DNA from: Megalopta genalis
Lineage: Eukaryota; Arthropoda; Insecta; Hymenoptera; Halictidae
Assembly: GCF_051020955.1 (NCBI RefSeq)
Contig: NC_135022.1
Coordinates: 9,388,463-9,452,462, forward strand
DNA length: 64,000 nucleotides
Reading direction: 5' to 3'
Shown: positions 12,801 through 24,700 of the stretch, piece after piece
Numbering within the stretch: position 1 is the stretch's first letter
Layout: each line of letters begins with the position of its first letter
Program-made: the position numbers and the translations under genes
The notes under the pieces: generated by a model
What the model was told of the DNA's origin: nothing
What the model saw: the letters and a program-made list of their open reading frames with translations, nothing else
Database searches by the model: none

Positions 12801-14016
12801 TCCTTCTCGTCGCGCGTCAGATCGTCTTCGTTTCTTGTTATTCGTTTTGGATTAATTTTCTTTCTTCTTTGAAACCAGTTCTACCGGGCGGTCTTTCAAT
12901 TCCGAACGCTCGCGATGATGTAACGCGACGCAATTGTAATCGATGTAACCGTATTTAGACATCGACGATCCTCTTAAGATCCTCGAATCCTGTGAACTTG
13001 GAAAGTTTGTTTCCGCAACGTGAAATATCGATGTTTCAACCGTTCGCACTCCGTCGAAACTAATGAGAATAATTATGAATTATTTTCTTTTTTGATTATA
13101 TGCAGACTTTTGCTCGCATCCGAGCCGTTCGCGTCGATTACGACGAAAAGAACGGAGAAAGAAAGAAATTGAAACCATTTCGTAGCAATGCTCGCAATAT
13201 GAACATGAAGAGAACGTTCAATTAAAAATTTTATTAAAATTTTATTTCAATCGAATTGAATTGAATTGAAGAGAAAAATTGCATTTTTAAAAAGTTCATT
13301 TACAAATATTTAAAACGCTGCATTTTGTTTCCATTACTATTCTAACCCAACAAAAACCCAAATACATGCATCGATAATATAAAATGCAAACGTAAGGCTT
13401 GAAATACATAATTTTAGTTGTTACACGTTTCCGTCCGCTTTTTGTGCGGAAGCCGAGCACCGTGGAACGCCTCGATCAAAGAGATAAAACGAAGCTTACA
13501 AGCGTATTCAGTATTTCGCCGCTTGTTGTCTCCTAAGCGTTGTAAGCGCACGATCATCGGGACAGGTGCAACAATCTTTTTTCGAGTCGTTGTTCATCAC
13601 GTCCGCTAAATATTCCATAATTCATGAATGCGAAGCCAACGAATCGCGCGCTCGACGGCCGGTAATCGGCGCGTAGAATCTGGCAATTAGCATGTCTTAG
13701 CCGCGGGAAAGAAACACACGCGGGGACACGAGGTCCGCGCGCCGCGGGTATCGATCCTCGAATAAAGAATCTATGCCCGCGACGCGCAACCTGAAGCGAA
13801 GCGAAACGAAGCGAAGCGAAGCAGGGCCGGTCATGCGCCTTGGTCTCGAGAGCCCCGAGCCTCGAGTCTCGGCCTAAATAATGCCGCACACGCGATCGCG
13901 GCCCGAACGTAAACAAACAGAGTTATATAAAAGAGATAATGCATCGGAGAGGAGGCTGGACGGCATTATCGAGCGAGCCACCCATAGAAAGTCATAAAAG
14001 TCTGTTTCTTTCGCAG
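9838..14016. other. non-coding, probably intronic or intergenic
   Basis: No exon is supported. It includes a (GAGAA)n tract at about 11,213-11,287, a single copy of the 16-bp palindrome at 12,521, and CpG-rich stretches with open frames on both strands (for example 10,927-12,159 minus) that lack family resemblance. It may be an intron of the plus-strand gene whose last exons follow, but that is inference. Confidence 0.45.
12521..12536. repeat. isolated copy of the 16-bp palindrome
   Basis: GACGAGTATACTCGAT is a single, slightly mutated copy of the array palindrome, with the preceding 'gtcgc' linker as in the arrays. It shows the unit is dispersed beyond the two arrays. Confidence 0.6.
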
Positions 14017-17000
14017 ATAACGCCTTGCAACACACCGGCCACGCCGCCCAATTTCCCCGACGCGCTACTCGCGTTCTCCAAAATGTCCGCCGGAGAAAAA
14101 ACTCCCTCGGGTAAGTCTCACTCTAATTACTGCTGCGCGAGGAACCCCCTTTGTTCCGACGCCATCGTCGTCGCACTGTACGCTGTTCGTTCTTTCTGGC
14201 CGCGTCTCCCCCACTCTCTCTCTCTTTCTCGGTCGCCGAGCGTCTCCGAGACCCGCGCTGCGTCACCGAATTGTTGCGCGTCTATTGCTCTCCACGAAAT
14301 GTCCGATTTTTGTCCGGGCACTTCTACCGATAATACAGAAGAAATATTCGTCGCGACGTTATCGATATTTTCTGGCAACTTTTTTTTTCCCGGTTTCCTT
14401 GTTTCGTTGTAATTGTTTTTAAACGCGTAAACGGTGTACAACTTTCCGAAAAACCGCGTGCAATGAGAGGCGAGGTCGACTGACGCGGCGGCCGAGCCAA
14501 CGAGCGGTCGAAGCCCGGTTACGCTGATTGGCTCGGCCGTCCAGCCGAGCTCGCCTCTCATTGGTCAGCGTTTTTCGTTTAATAACTCGTAAACGAAGCC
14601 TCGTAAAGCATTTTCGCTAAGGAAAAAGTTACTTCAAATCACCTTGGGAATCACTCCGTTCCGGGTGTTGACGTAATTGTGTGATACCCTGTATTTTCAA
14701 GCACGAATTCAGAACCGGTATTATTTTGCTATCGATGCTATACTAACTAATGCTGAAACTGAAACGTAAACGCAATTTTAGTCAGTGTAATTACCAGCAT
14801 GTTCGTCTATGTATCTTATTTTATCAAAGCACATCGATATTTTAATAAATTTTAATCAATTTTAATATTTTAATTTGTATAAATTGACAAGTCTTGTAGA
14901 CGATCTTATCAGTATTTTCTGTGCAATATATATATTTCGGTTTCGTTGGTTGTTGTTTTTTTTAATATAAATGCATATTATATAAATGTAAATTGTATAA
15001 ATTTTCGTAACATAATATGTATTTATTTTATTAGTTTACACTTTTTCATATCGTGTCTCCGCCGTATTTCTTTTATGCTCATAATTTTATGCTAATAATA
15101 TATATAATAATAATAATAATAATAATATATAATCGATTTTATATCGACGAAATATGATATTCGTTTTTACCGTTCGAAGTCGGGCATTTCGTGTGCAAAC
15201 AGAGTCCGCGTTTCCATGGGACACCGTAAAGCGTGTGAAAGAGGCATGCTTAAATAGAGGAGACGGTCTGAATATGGGCTTGATTGCGGTGGGGTATCGA
15301 GTCGCGCGTCACGTGCGTCTAACCGATCGAGACCGAGATAAAAGTACGGTTTACGGCCGAAAGAAGGCGTCACGGGAGAAGGTAGAGTGACCCGCATTCG
15401 CATTGTTTACACGTCGCGTCGCGGAAACGGTTATCGGAACGCTTCTCAGATAAATTCGGTTCCATCGTCTGCTCGATGATAATCTGCAACAATAAACCGG
15501 ACGTTCCTTAGGGAAGATCGTAGGCGATCGCTCGCTATTTTTATTTCTCGACCGAACCGTTCGAACGAACGCCGCGATATCGATACGTACACTCGACGCG
15601 AAATAGCGGTCATAGTTATATTCGGAGTGACGCAACAAACGTTTCCTGCGGAGGAGTGTTCCGATTTTCCAGTGAATTCGCGTGTTCGACGAACGCGAAT
15701 TCACGCATCGTCGTCGTCGAACGCGCGCTCGGCACTCGTCGTCGTGTTTCGCTGAACCTCGCGCTTTATTTTCACCGCCGGTGCTTTCCCTTCGACGTAG
15801 AATTAGAGTCCGTGCTTCTTTCGCGCATGCCAATCGATTCGGAAGAACGGAGGGAAATCCATGCTTTTGATGCTTCGGCAAATGTTCTAACTGTGCCGGC
15901 TGTTCCAGCCGTTTAACGAATCGGAACATCGCCTAGCAATTCGCCATAAATCATTAGAAACGTCCGAGAGAGGTGTCCTTAGAGTTTCGCGGCACGCTCC
16001 GGTTGTTTCCTCGAAATTACTTTTAAGCGATGCGAAATGAAATTAAGTGTTCGTTCGTTGTTGTCTCGCGCATCGCTTGAAAGTAATTTTCTGGAAACAA
16101 CTGCAGCGTTGCTCCGGAGTTGTGCGTCCTCCTTTATTTATTTATAAATCTGCTTGTTAGTAATTTATTTATTTATACATTTATTTGTTGTATTCACTCT
16201 TTGCACTCGAGCGGTGACTCTGAAGCACCGATAAAATTTGTTACATCACCTTTCAAGATAATTTTGATATTAACAAAGTCCTCCTTTATTTATTTATAAA
16301 TTTGCTTGTTAGTAATTTATTTATTTATACATTTATTTATTGTATTAACCCTTCGCACTCGAGCGGTGACTCTGAGACACCGCTAAAATTTGTTATATCA
16401 CCTTTCAAGATAATTTTCATATTAACAAAGTTTAGATTTTAAAAATTGTTAAGAGCGTAACTGTTGCGCGAGTCCCAATTATCAATTTCATATGCATAAA
16501 ATATACATTTTGTCGCATAAAGTAGAAATATTATAAGTTAGAAAAATAATTTTATATTTTCAGTTAAAACAGCTTCGAGTGCAAAGGGTTAATGATTTAT
16601 TTATTTATTTATTCATAAATTCATTTATCGACAAATAAACAGTAAAACGTGAACATTGAATTCAGGAAATGGATTCGACGCTTCGAATCGACGAGCAAAG
16701 GAACCGAAACAATAAATGGAACTCCGGAGAAGCCGCTAATTATGTACACGCTCGTCAAGTTTGCCAATCCGAGTTACAATCGTTCGGATTCACACGGCCG
16801 CATCGTTTGCTCGTCGTTGTTACAAAACGTTAACGACGGCGGAGATATTGTATAACGTAACCGTAAAATTGTTCGAGAGCCGTGGGCACTCGTGTTTTCT
16901 CGTGCCAGAACAAGATAATTAAAGGGTTTCAAGGATAAAGCCGTTGCGTAATCATTTTTATGAAAATTGCCGCGTCGATCGTTGCGGCGGTTTTCCGTAA

Positions 17001-18239
17001 CCGGGTCTTTGTTCCTTGCAACAATATTGCGCCAGATCGAATCTACATAGAATAGTCCTCGAAATCGGCTCAGTTTCGAAATATCGTTGTTTTCCGCAAT
17101 TAATAGCTTTCGCGAGAAATAACATAAAAATAACATAACATATTTTGTCAATTGATAAATTAACGCTCGAAGCATCGTAAAACGTTCCGAATCGGCGGAG
17201 AAACGTTTGCCCTTGATTTTTTGACCTGCTCCTCGAGACCGTAAACATTCCACCAAGAGAGACCGTCTCGGCTAGAAAAACTAATTTAACACGTTCGGCG
17301 GCCAATTTTTGACCAATTGAAAATTCATTTTCATTGTAATACAGGCTGTCCCAAAAATGTCTCGCGATCCGAAAGTGGCGGGTTCCTCGGGTCAATCGAA
17401 GCAACTTTTTCCTTTACAAAAATGTTCTCCGAGGCACCGTTAACGAGTTATCGACGAAAAACGGTGACCAATGAGAGGCTAACTCGGCTGGCGCGAGGCG
17501 ACCGAGCCAACGAGCAGAACCGGGCTTCGCGCGCTGGTTGGCTGGGCCGCCTCGCGTCGGCTGTACTCGATCCTTATTGGTCACTGTTTTTCGTTTATAA
17601 CTCGTTAACGGTGCCTCGGAGAACATTTTTGTAAAGGAAGAAGTTGCTTCAAATGATCCGAGGAACCCGATAATGATTGCGAGGCATTTTTGAGACAGAA
17701 TGTTTCGGACGCGAAGGAGTTCTCTAATATCATCTACTATGATAAATTTTAACTTCCTAGTTTCGGTTTGATGAATTAAATTGCTTTGATTTTATAGGAA
17801 TTTTACACGCGTGCGTCGTAAAGAAAATATTAACGGACAATTTTATCGATCTCCTCTATCTCTCACGGAGCCGATCGTTTCGGCGAACGAGAAAGAGAGA
17901 GAGAGAGACTGTAACGAAATAACCGTCTTAACAGAGAGTACACAATGATTCTTGTTTCGGTGGCGCGAGCAGGAGAGCAGCAGCAGTAGTTTGTCGGGCG
18001 GATTCGGTCCGCTTCGAGAAACCGAAGAGCGCTCCGGCGGCCGTTGAAAGGGGAAGTTAAACAAAAAAGTTTCGTTGTCGGTTACAGGCATGTCCCCGAG
18101 CCAGAACGGGTTGCATCAGAACTCGATGCAAATGGGCACCGGAGCGCCGCATCACGGTGGACGGTGTAGCGTGACCGGGAACGCGCAACAACAGGCGCAA
18201 AGTCAACAACAGTTCGGTTTAGGCGAGCCGCAGAGATAA
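14017..18239 (+). CDS. 3' end of an unidentified gene (two exons)
   Basis: Two plus-strand exons fit together: 14,017-14,110, after 'tttctttcgcag' and ending at TCGG|gtaagt, and 18,088-18,239, after 'gtcggttacag'. They join in phase 1 and read to TAA at 18,237-18,239. The peptide contains TPATPPNFPDALLAFSKMSA, then a tail rich in Gln, Met, Gly and His ending QFGLGEPQR. Excellent splice signals and a non-random protein reading support it; I do not recognise the family. The Gln/Pro-rich tail would suit a transcriptional or RNA-binding regulator (weak inference). The 5' part must lie further upstream, perhaps outside the window. A family A element sits in the intron. Confidence 0.6.
14447..14691. 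mobile_element. family A MITE copy 3, truncated and diverged
   Basis: The right arm ends GTGATACCCTG before TA. The core 'caatgagaggcgaggtcgac…gagctcgcctctcattgg' is still palindromic. The left end with CAGGGTG is missing. It lies in the intron of the unidentified gene. Confidence 0.75.
14692..16125. other. intronic, no feature seen
   Basis: AT-rich sequence to about 15,130, then CpG-rich sequence. Open frames at 15,154-15,390 and on the minus strand have no supported splice context. Confidence 0.45.
16126..16430. repeat. 152-bp tandem duplication
   Basis: The segment beginning 'gtcctcctttatttatttat' at 16,126 is repeated from 16,278. Each unit ends with a piggyBac-like left end ('ctttgcactcgagcggtgac' or 'cttcgcactcgagcggtgac'), so one transposon end has been duplicated along with its flank. 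Confidence 0.8.
16349..16588. mobile_element. piggyBac-like MITE (TTAA flanked)
   Basis: TTAA-CCCTTCGCACTCGAGC at the left is matched by GCTTCGAGTGCAAAGGG-TTAA at the right. The ends begin CCC and end GGG inside a duplicated TTAA, the hallmark of piggyBac-family insertions. It is 240 bp with no coding sequence. Confidence 0.8.
16593..17341. other. intronic, no feature seen
   Basis: Nothing recognisable. A 160-codon minus-strand open frame at 16,774-17,256 has no family resemblance or splice support. Confidence 0.45.
17342..17701. mobile_element. family A MITE copy 4
   Basis: CAGGCTGTCCCAAAAATGTC starts the element after TA. The right end is degraded to TTTTTGAGACAGAATG. The palindromic arms and CCAAT boxes (GACCAATGAG) are intact. 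It lies in the intron of the unidentified gene. Confidence 0.85.
17702..18087. other. end of intron, no feature seen
   Basis: A pyrimidine-poor stretch with a short (GA)n run near 17,890. It leads into the acceptor 'gtcggttacag' before the last exon. Confidence 0.45.
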
Positions 18240-21200
18240 AAGAAGCTGGCCAGTCGGCGGCCCGTGCGCGAGATCCCGAGGTCGTTATGCGAGATGCACT
18301 TTTAACGGCGTTCAAAAAAAAAAAAACAAAAACAACACAAAACGAGGAGACATGGTTTACAGAAAAGATCGCGACTGCTCCCAGGGTAACACGCGCTGCG
18401 GTGACGCTAGCGAGCGATTTATTCGACGAGAGATTCATTCGATGCGCTCGTTGCTCACCGAATTTTTCCTCAACGACAACAAACAGCTGTAACAATAACG
18501 ACGACGACGACGACAACAACAAGAAAGGACAACAACGGAAGGACGCAAGATTCGCATCGAAGACGCGCGCGAGAAGACCACACCTCCCCCCTCCTCCTAA
18601 CCTCGTTATAGAAGCGAATCGGATTTTATTTGGCGCGCGCGTTGAGAACTATAGACGAAGGGATTTCCGTTCAAATCGGACCGGCATGTTCGCCGAATTC
18701 ACGTTGTCGCGCGGGACACGTGGATATCTCCGGTTAGAGCTGCTGGTTACGCGATCCTCGATTGTGTGTTTGTTTATTCTTTCGACGGTGCGCCGCGTCG
18801 AATACGGCAGCGGTTGCGCGTGACCGCCGAGAGAGCCCCTCTCGGAACCATTTATCTTCCGTCGGCAAATACGCGTGCGACAGGCGATCCATAGACGCAG
18901 GACGAGAGAGAGGGTGGAGGCGCTGTAAAAGACTCTATTAATACTTCTTTGTTCGTTTAATTACTCTCTGTCTCTCTCTCTCTTTCTCTCTCTCCCCCCT
19001 TTTGAACGCACTCTACGGGACGGTAGTTCCTACAATTATGAAAGACAGCGATACTCTCCTTTAGCGTTTATGGAAATTAGTATGCGTCCAGAGACATCAT
19101 CGCCGCTTGATTGTGAATGAGTAGCGAGAAGCCTCCTCCACCGTCCCGGGTATCTTCCTCGTTGTTTCTCGATCTACAGGCTCGCGGCTAGATAGGAAAT
19201 GTTTCTTGCGGTCCCGTGAACCGCGGAAGTCAATGAGAAATTCAATATCACTTCCACACATACATACATACATACATACGCGCGCGCGCGTACACACGTC
19301 GTACAACACGTACACGCGACCACGTACACACATCATAGTACAAAAGATCTCCGGCACTGGATAGGGCGATTAGCGACGAATTAACGTTTAGCTTCTTATT
19401 TTGTTTGAAAGATCGCGCGCGAACATTTAGACGTGTCCGTGCGTTTGCGATTCGATACTACTGATATACACGTCCGATTGCGTGTCGACGAAGAGCTTCT
19501 AACGAGAAACTTGTATGCTTTGACGACGATCGTGCTCGATCGAGAGGTGTCATTGTTTCTTTTTGTTTGTTTGTTTGTTTTAACGAGAGCTGAACTGCCC
19601 AGCGAAAAACAGAGCGAATGGAATAAAGTTAAGAAAACCAGGAGCAAAAGTAAGGAACGACGCGAGGCTAAAAATATATGGTAAACGAAGAAACTATCGC
19701 GAATTATAATTATGTAAAAAAAATTGTAAAAAAGAATTTATCGATTACGTAATCGTCCATTTAGATGTATTTATGTAAAGTTATTCGAACTGAACGAAAG
19801 AAAGAAAGAACGTGTAAACTTTCAATCATGATTAGTGTTAACATACACACACACATACATACACACACATACACCACAGAGAGAGAGAGAGATGACTTGC
19901 TCAGATAGTATCCAGTGTAGGTCATTTTTTCTACTGGGAAAATAAAAGAGCAGTGGAGCCATTGGTTAGCTGAGCTGTTTCATCGTCAATTGAACTCACA
20001 ACTTAGGATTACGAGAATTAGATGATTTCGTACTGCCTGTTACGCGCGCGCGCGAATTGATTTTCATCATCGTAGATATTTCATTATTGTTCACAGAGAA
20101 GATTCGTGTGCGGCAGGCTTTGCGTGATTCACCTCCGACCAGAATAACGATTCAATAAAAATGAAATGTTTTCTTTTTCTCTCTCCTTTCTTTTATTGTT
20201 TTTCTTTTTCTTCTTCTTCTTCTTAATTTTTTAAACGACTCGTTTTCTTTTCCACGATAGACTATATTTAATCTCTCGCGAACCCGTCTCTACTATTCGT
20301 AATTAATTTAAGGAAGACGGTGGACGACGACGATGCTTTTAACCGCGAATAGAACGTCTGGTTCGAACGTTCGTAGATATGATTTCGATCATGGTTGTTC
20401 GCAGCAGCAGCATCGTTCTACCGCGCGCGATCAACGTTACACAATCCCGACGAATCTAAGAAACACTGTGATCAGTACGTAACCTAATTTTCACGGATGA
20501 AATAGTTCAAGTATTCGAGTTTCGCTGCAGCTTCATCACTATTGCATTCATTTATGTAAATACGATAGATAAATCGTCGTACCGGAAACAGGTATGACAA
20601 AAAGATGTTTTTTCTGTAAGGTATACGCTTTAATATCTTCCTTTGTGTTTGTAATGTATGGACCAGTGTCTCGTAATATTTTCACAAGAAAATATAGTTT
20701 ATGTGTTATATACATATATTATATATACGTGTATATATATGTATATGCACACACATATTTGTATATATATATATGTATATCTATATGTGTACGCATATTT
20801 GTATGTATATATATTTTTATTGTTGTGACCTGATTGTAAAATGTGTATATGTATAAAAAAAAGAAGAAAGAAGAAAATTGTTGTATTTGGAGCGATACGA
20901 TGTTTGTTTTAGAAAATATTTTTCGTTCGTCTAGACGGTATAGAAATTTCGGAACACTGGTCTCGACTATTATGAAAATACTATTACGTTTAAAACTCAT
21001 TATTATTATTATTATTATATTATGTTATTATTATTGTTCATTTTGGCTATCAATAATAATAAACAATGTTCATGTACATAATTTTGAAAAAATGATCTAA
21101 ATAAAACATTAATAATGGTGCTTTCACAGACTTTCATATACATCATTTTTATCGAACATTTTTGTCTTATTCATTCCTGTGCTTTCGTTCTCCGAACTTT

Positions 21201-21785
21201 TACGGAAAATTTGTTTATAAAGTTTATTAGAAATCCTGTTATATACAGAGACAATACAGTTAATCGCTGTGCCGATAAATACAAATACAGGTGATATGAT
21301 TTTAACTATCGTGTAATTGTATAAATTATAGAACCGAAGCTATACAACAGTTGGTATTTTCGCGTTACGATAATGGTAACTCATTGTTATCACTTTTTTT
21401 TTTTGTTACAAAATATTACGAAGGACTAGTCATTCCATAAAATATTACTATACATTATATATATCTTTATATGCAACACTATTCGCTACATTCGCGTCGG
21501 GTGCATAGAAAATATATTTACAATGTATACTTAGTGTACAGGATGTTCTTGTTATTATTGTCTAGTATTTTGGTAAAAAGAATTCGCTACAATCTTTTAA
21601 ACGGACTCGAGACAACGTTTCATACTTGTAATACTGAAAGATAATTTTAATTGTCTTTTTTTTTATGAACTACGTCAAATCTTCTTGCGTTATTTTATCT
21701 TTTGTACATTTACGAACAAATAGTAACACGAGCATCCTATTTAAAATTTCAGAAAAAGATGAGAACCTTATGTTCTGGAAGTCTT
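18240..21785. other. 3' UTR and convergent intergenic region
   Basis: It follows the TAA of the plus-strand gene and precedes the stop of the minus-strand fab1 gene. Plus-strand AATAAA sites at 19,941 and 20,154 are candidate poly(A) signals, implying a long 3' UTR. It also holds CA/CATA-type and (GA)n microsatellites near 19,258-19,290 and 19,845-19,890 and AT-rich repeats at 20,700-20,820. No gene is visible. Confidence 0.5.
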
Positions 21786-24700
21786 TTATGTTTCCACGCC
21801 TCTACCTAATCCAGACCACCTGTCTGGCACCGGCAAGAAGTACCGGTGCATAGCTGCTATGAAACGGGCTCGATATTCTTCGGGCGATATTATCGTCGGC
21901 AATTTTCCTTGGCCGCCTAATATACCTGACTTCTTCAACATTGTCTCCAATTTTTTGTCCCACGTGAAAGTTCGTATATAATCTGTAAATGGATCACGAT
22001 TTTATGAAAATTATCTGAAGTCTGGAGAGAAACGACCATATCACAAAACTTTACCTATTATGCCTAACACAAGCTCATCCGAATTTGGTTCCAAACCAAC
22101 TAGCAATGAATAGTCCATCACAGAATTATCAGCCAGGAATTTAGTGTCTTGTTCGATGGCTCTATTTAAAACCGCCTTGGAATGTGATCTGATGTAAAGG
22201 GGCGAGTCACAGCTCACTAAAAATATAATTTATTTATAACCGGTACACATTTAATGTGCTGAACATGAATGAGATATACCCACTGTTCAACAAGTTCTCG
22301 TCGAGCAATACAAGTTCACCCTCGTGACACATGTCGACGGGATTCACCAGCCGATTCCTCACGGACCCCTTCAAATCGAATTTGTCCGTTATAGTTCTAT
22401 TGTAAAATAAATTCTCCATCACTAACAAGCACATACGGCGAAGCGCTGCATTTGTCGTATTGTTTTTAAAGGATACACTGTAAACACCCACGATCTTTCC
22501 CAGTAAGGTTGGTTGCTTGGTTTGCTGGCACTTTTCCATGTAGGCAAAATAGTTCGGTCCGAACTTCAGAAATATTTGCATTTCTATTTCAGACATTTGT
22601 TTTATGATAAATCTGTCATCTGAAGAAGAAGAAGACGGAACAAACGTAAGAAATATTACATATTTAAACAGACACAAAGAGCGTTTCGCTCTTTTTACAT
22701 TTCATGTATAACATTTTAGAACATGTTAACAATCGGATACCTCCACTTTTGCAGAAGCTACTTCCGCTCTTTCCACCCCTTGCAGCCCATTGTATGCTTC
22801 GACTCAGGCTTCTCGTAAAACCATCTTCGCCGCAGGTTAAAACATTCTCCCTGAGCGCAGCGAACTGTGCAGCAAAGTATATTCTGCAGTAGAAATTGGC
22901 TGTAGCGTCGTTGAATTGCACCTCGACGTAATTCTGCTGTTTGGTCACTTTCTTGTCCTCCTCTGTCTCTGACGCAGTTATTGGATTTTGCTGGTTGGAA
23001 TCCATGTTCGAGACATTTTTATCAGAGTCTATGGGGCTCGCTGGATTCGGGCTGTTTCCACGGAAAAAGGATAAAACGGACGGACGCTTGAATTCCCCTG
23101 ATTGCATAACCTCGGGAATGTTCTCTTTATTTTCGGGGAATTTTCGCTTGTTCAAAGGGCTCGGATTTAAATCGGGTCCTTTCATGGTGCGCATCAATTC
23201 TTGCAACGTGTGTTTATAGTCGAGCGAGTCGAGCGCGTATGCAATTATAGACGATGGCTCCGACTCGTACACCACGATAGGCACGACCGATCTGTTAAAG
23301 AAAGATATCGTTCAATACCAAACATGTTTTATCAGATCTAGTAATAATTAGTGTCGTTTCTTAGTGTTCGTTTATCTGACATAATCTTGACATAACCTGT
23401 TTTTAACCTGAGCCTTGGGCACAAGTGGTTGAAAACAACGGCGACTGTATCGTTGATTAAATTGTTTTGTTTAAATAAATTAGTTTTAAAAATGTATTGG
23501 AAAACGACATTAATTATTACTAGACCAATATAAGGTTTTAACGTATGAAACGCTAAGAACACAAACGTTTCACAGATTAATAGAACATTTGCTTCTAAAG
23601 TATTACCTGCAATGATAAACTACGATATAAGCAGATTATCTTTTAATTGAATCGTACCCAAGAGGCAGTAAGTGGTGCTCCAACGAACCGAACGGATTTG
23701 GTATCGGTTGAGTGACAGGCAGAGAGGGTAGCAACTGCGACAGAATAGTTTTCTTTTTCTTCTTCTTATCCTGCATATCCTCCACGGCCAAAGGTAGAAC
23801 ATCGGAGTGCGATCTCTGATGCATTTTTGGAGATCCCGGTATGACAACAATCTCATCGGGATTATTGCTTTCTAATAGTTCGTTGTCTGAAGTCTCTATT
23901 CCTTCGAATCTCTGCAAATCATTTTGCACAGCAGCAATGGCGTCGACAGCATTGTAGTCAGCCGACATGGGACTTTGATCTTCGATCTGCGATTCGGAGG
24001 CAGTGTCTTCCGTGATGTATCCATCGGTGTCGATAATACTGTTGCTTCCAATCGTCAATGACCGTTCGGTGAACCTTCGTGGCCTCTCGTCCTTCTTCTT
24101 AGCAGACATCTCCAGGATCTTCGTATTCCAAGAGAACACGACTTCGGATATCAATCGCTTAAGAATGACGATTGCGTCCTCGATTCTGAACATCGAAGTT
24201 TGAACCTGTCTCTCGGACATCTTTCCCTCGAGCTTCTTATTCTCCAACGTCGGGGACGTTAATTTCAATTGAATCTCTTCTATCTTAGTCTTGAAGTTCT
24301 GCTGATCTTTGGTCAGTTGTTGCTTCACAGCGTTTACACTGTCCACCTCAGTCTGCAGGGTTGTCCACTTCTCTCTTATAGTCGTGAACACCTCGTCCCC
24401 TTTCAACGTTAAGCTTTTCATTTCCTCGATCACGTCCGCGTGCTGCTTCGGATCATATATAATGTTTATCAGTGGCGGCGGCAAGGAGATCTCCCACTGG
24501 GATATTTTCGTATACTTGAACACGGCCAGCATGTTCTTCTTCGTGAAGTATTGGGAATGATCGTAGTGCAGCAAATGCTGGCAGGTGTCGGTGCCTCGTC
24601 TGGTGTAGGCGTTCCCGTGAAAACGTAGCTCCAGATACTTGGCGAAAGACAGGGACCAGGTGTCGTCCGACATCGGCACCACCGGTGAGACATTTTTGCA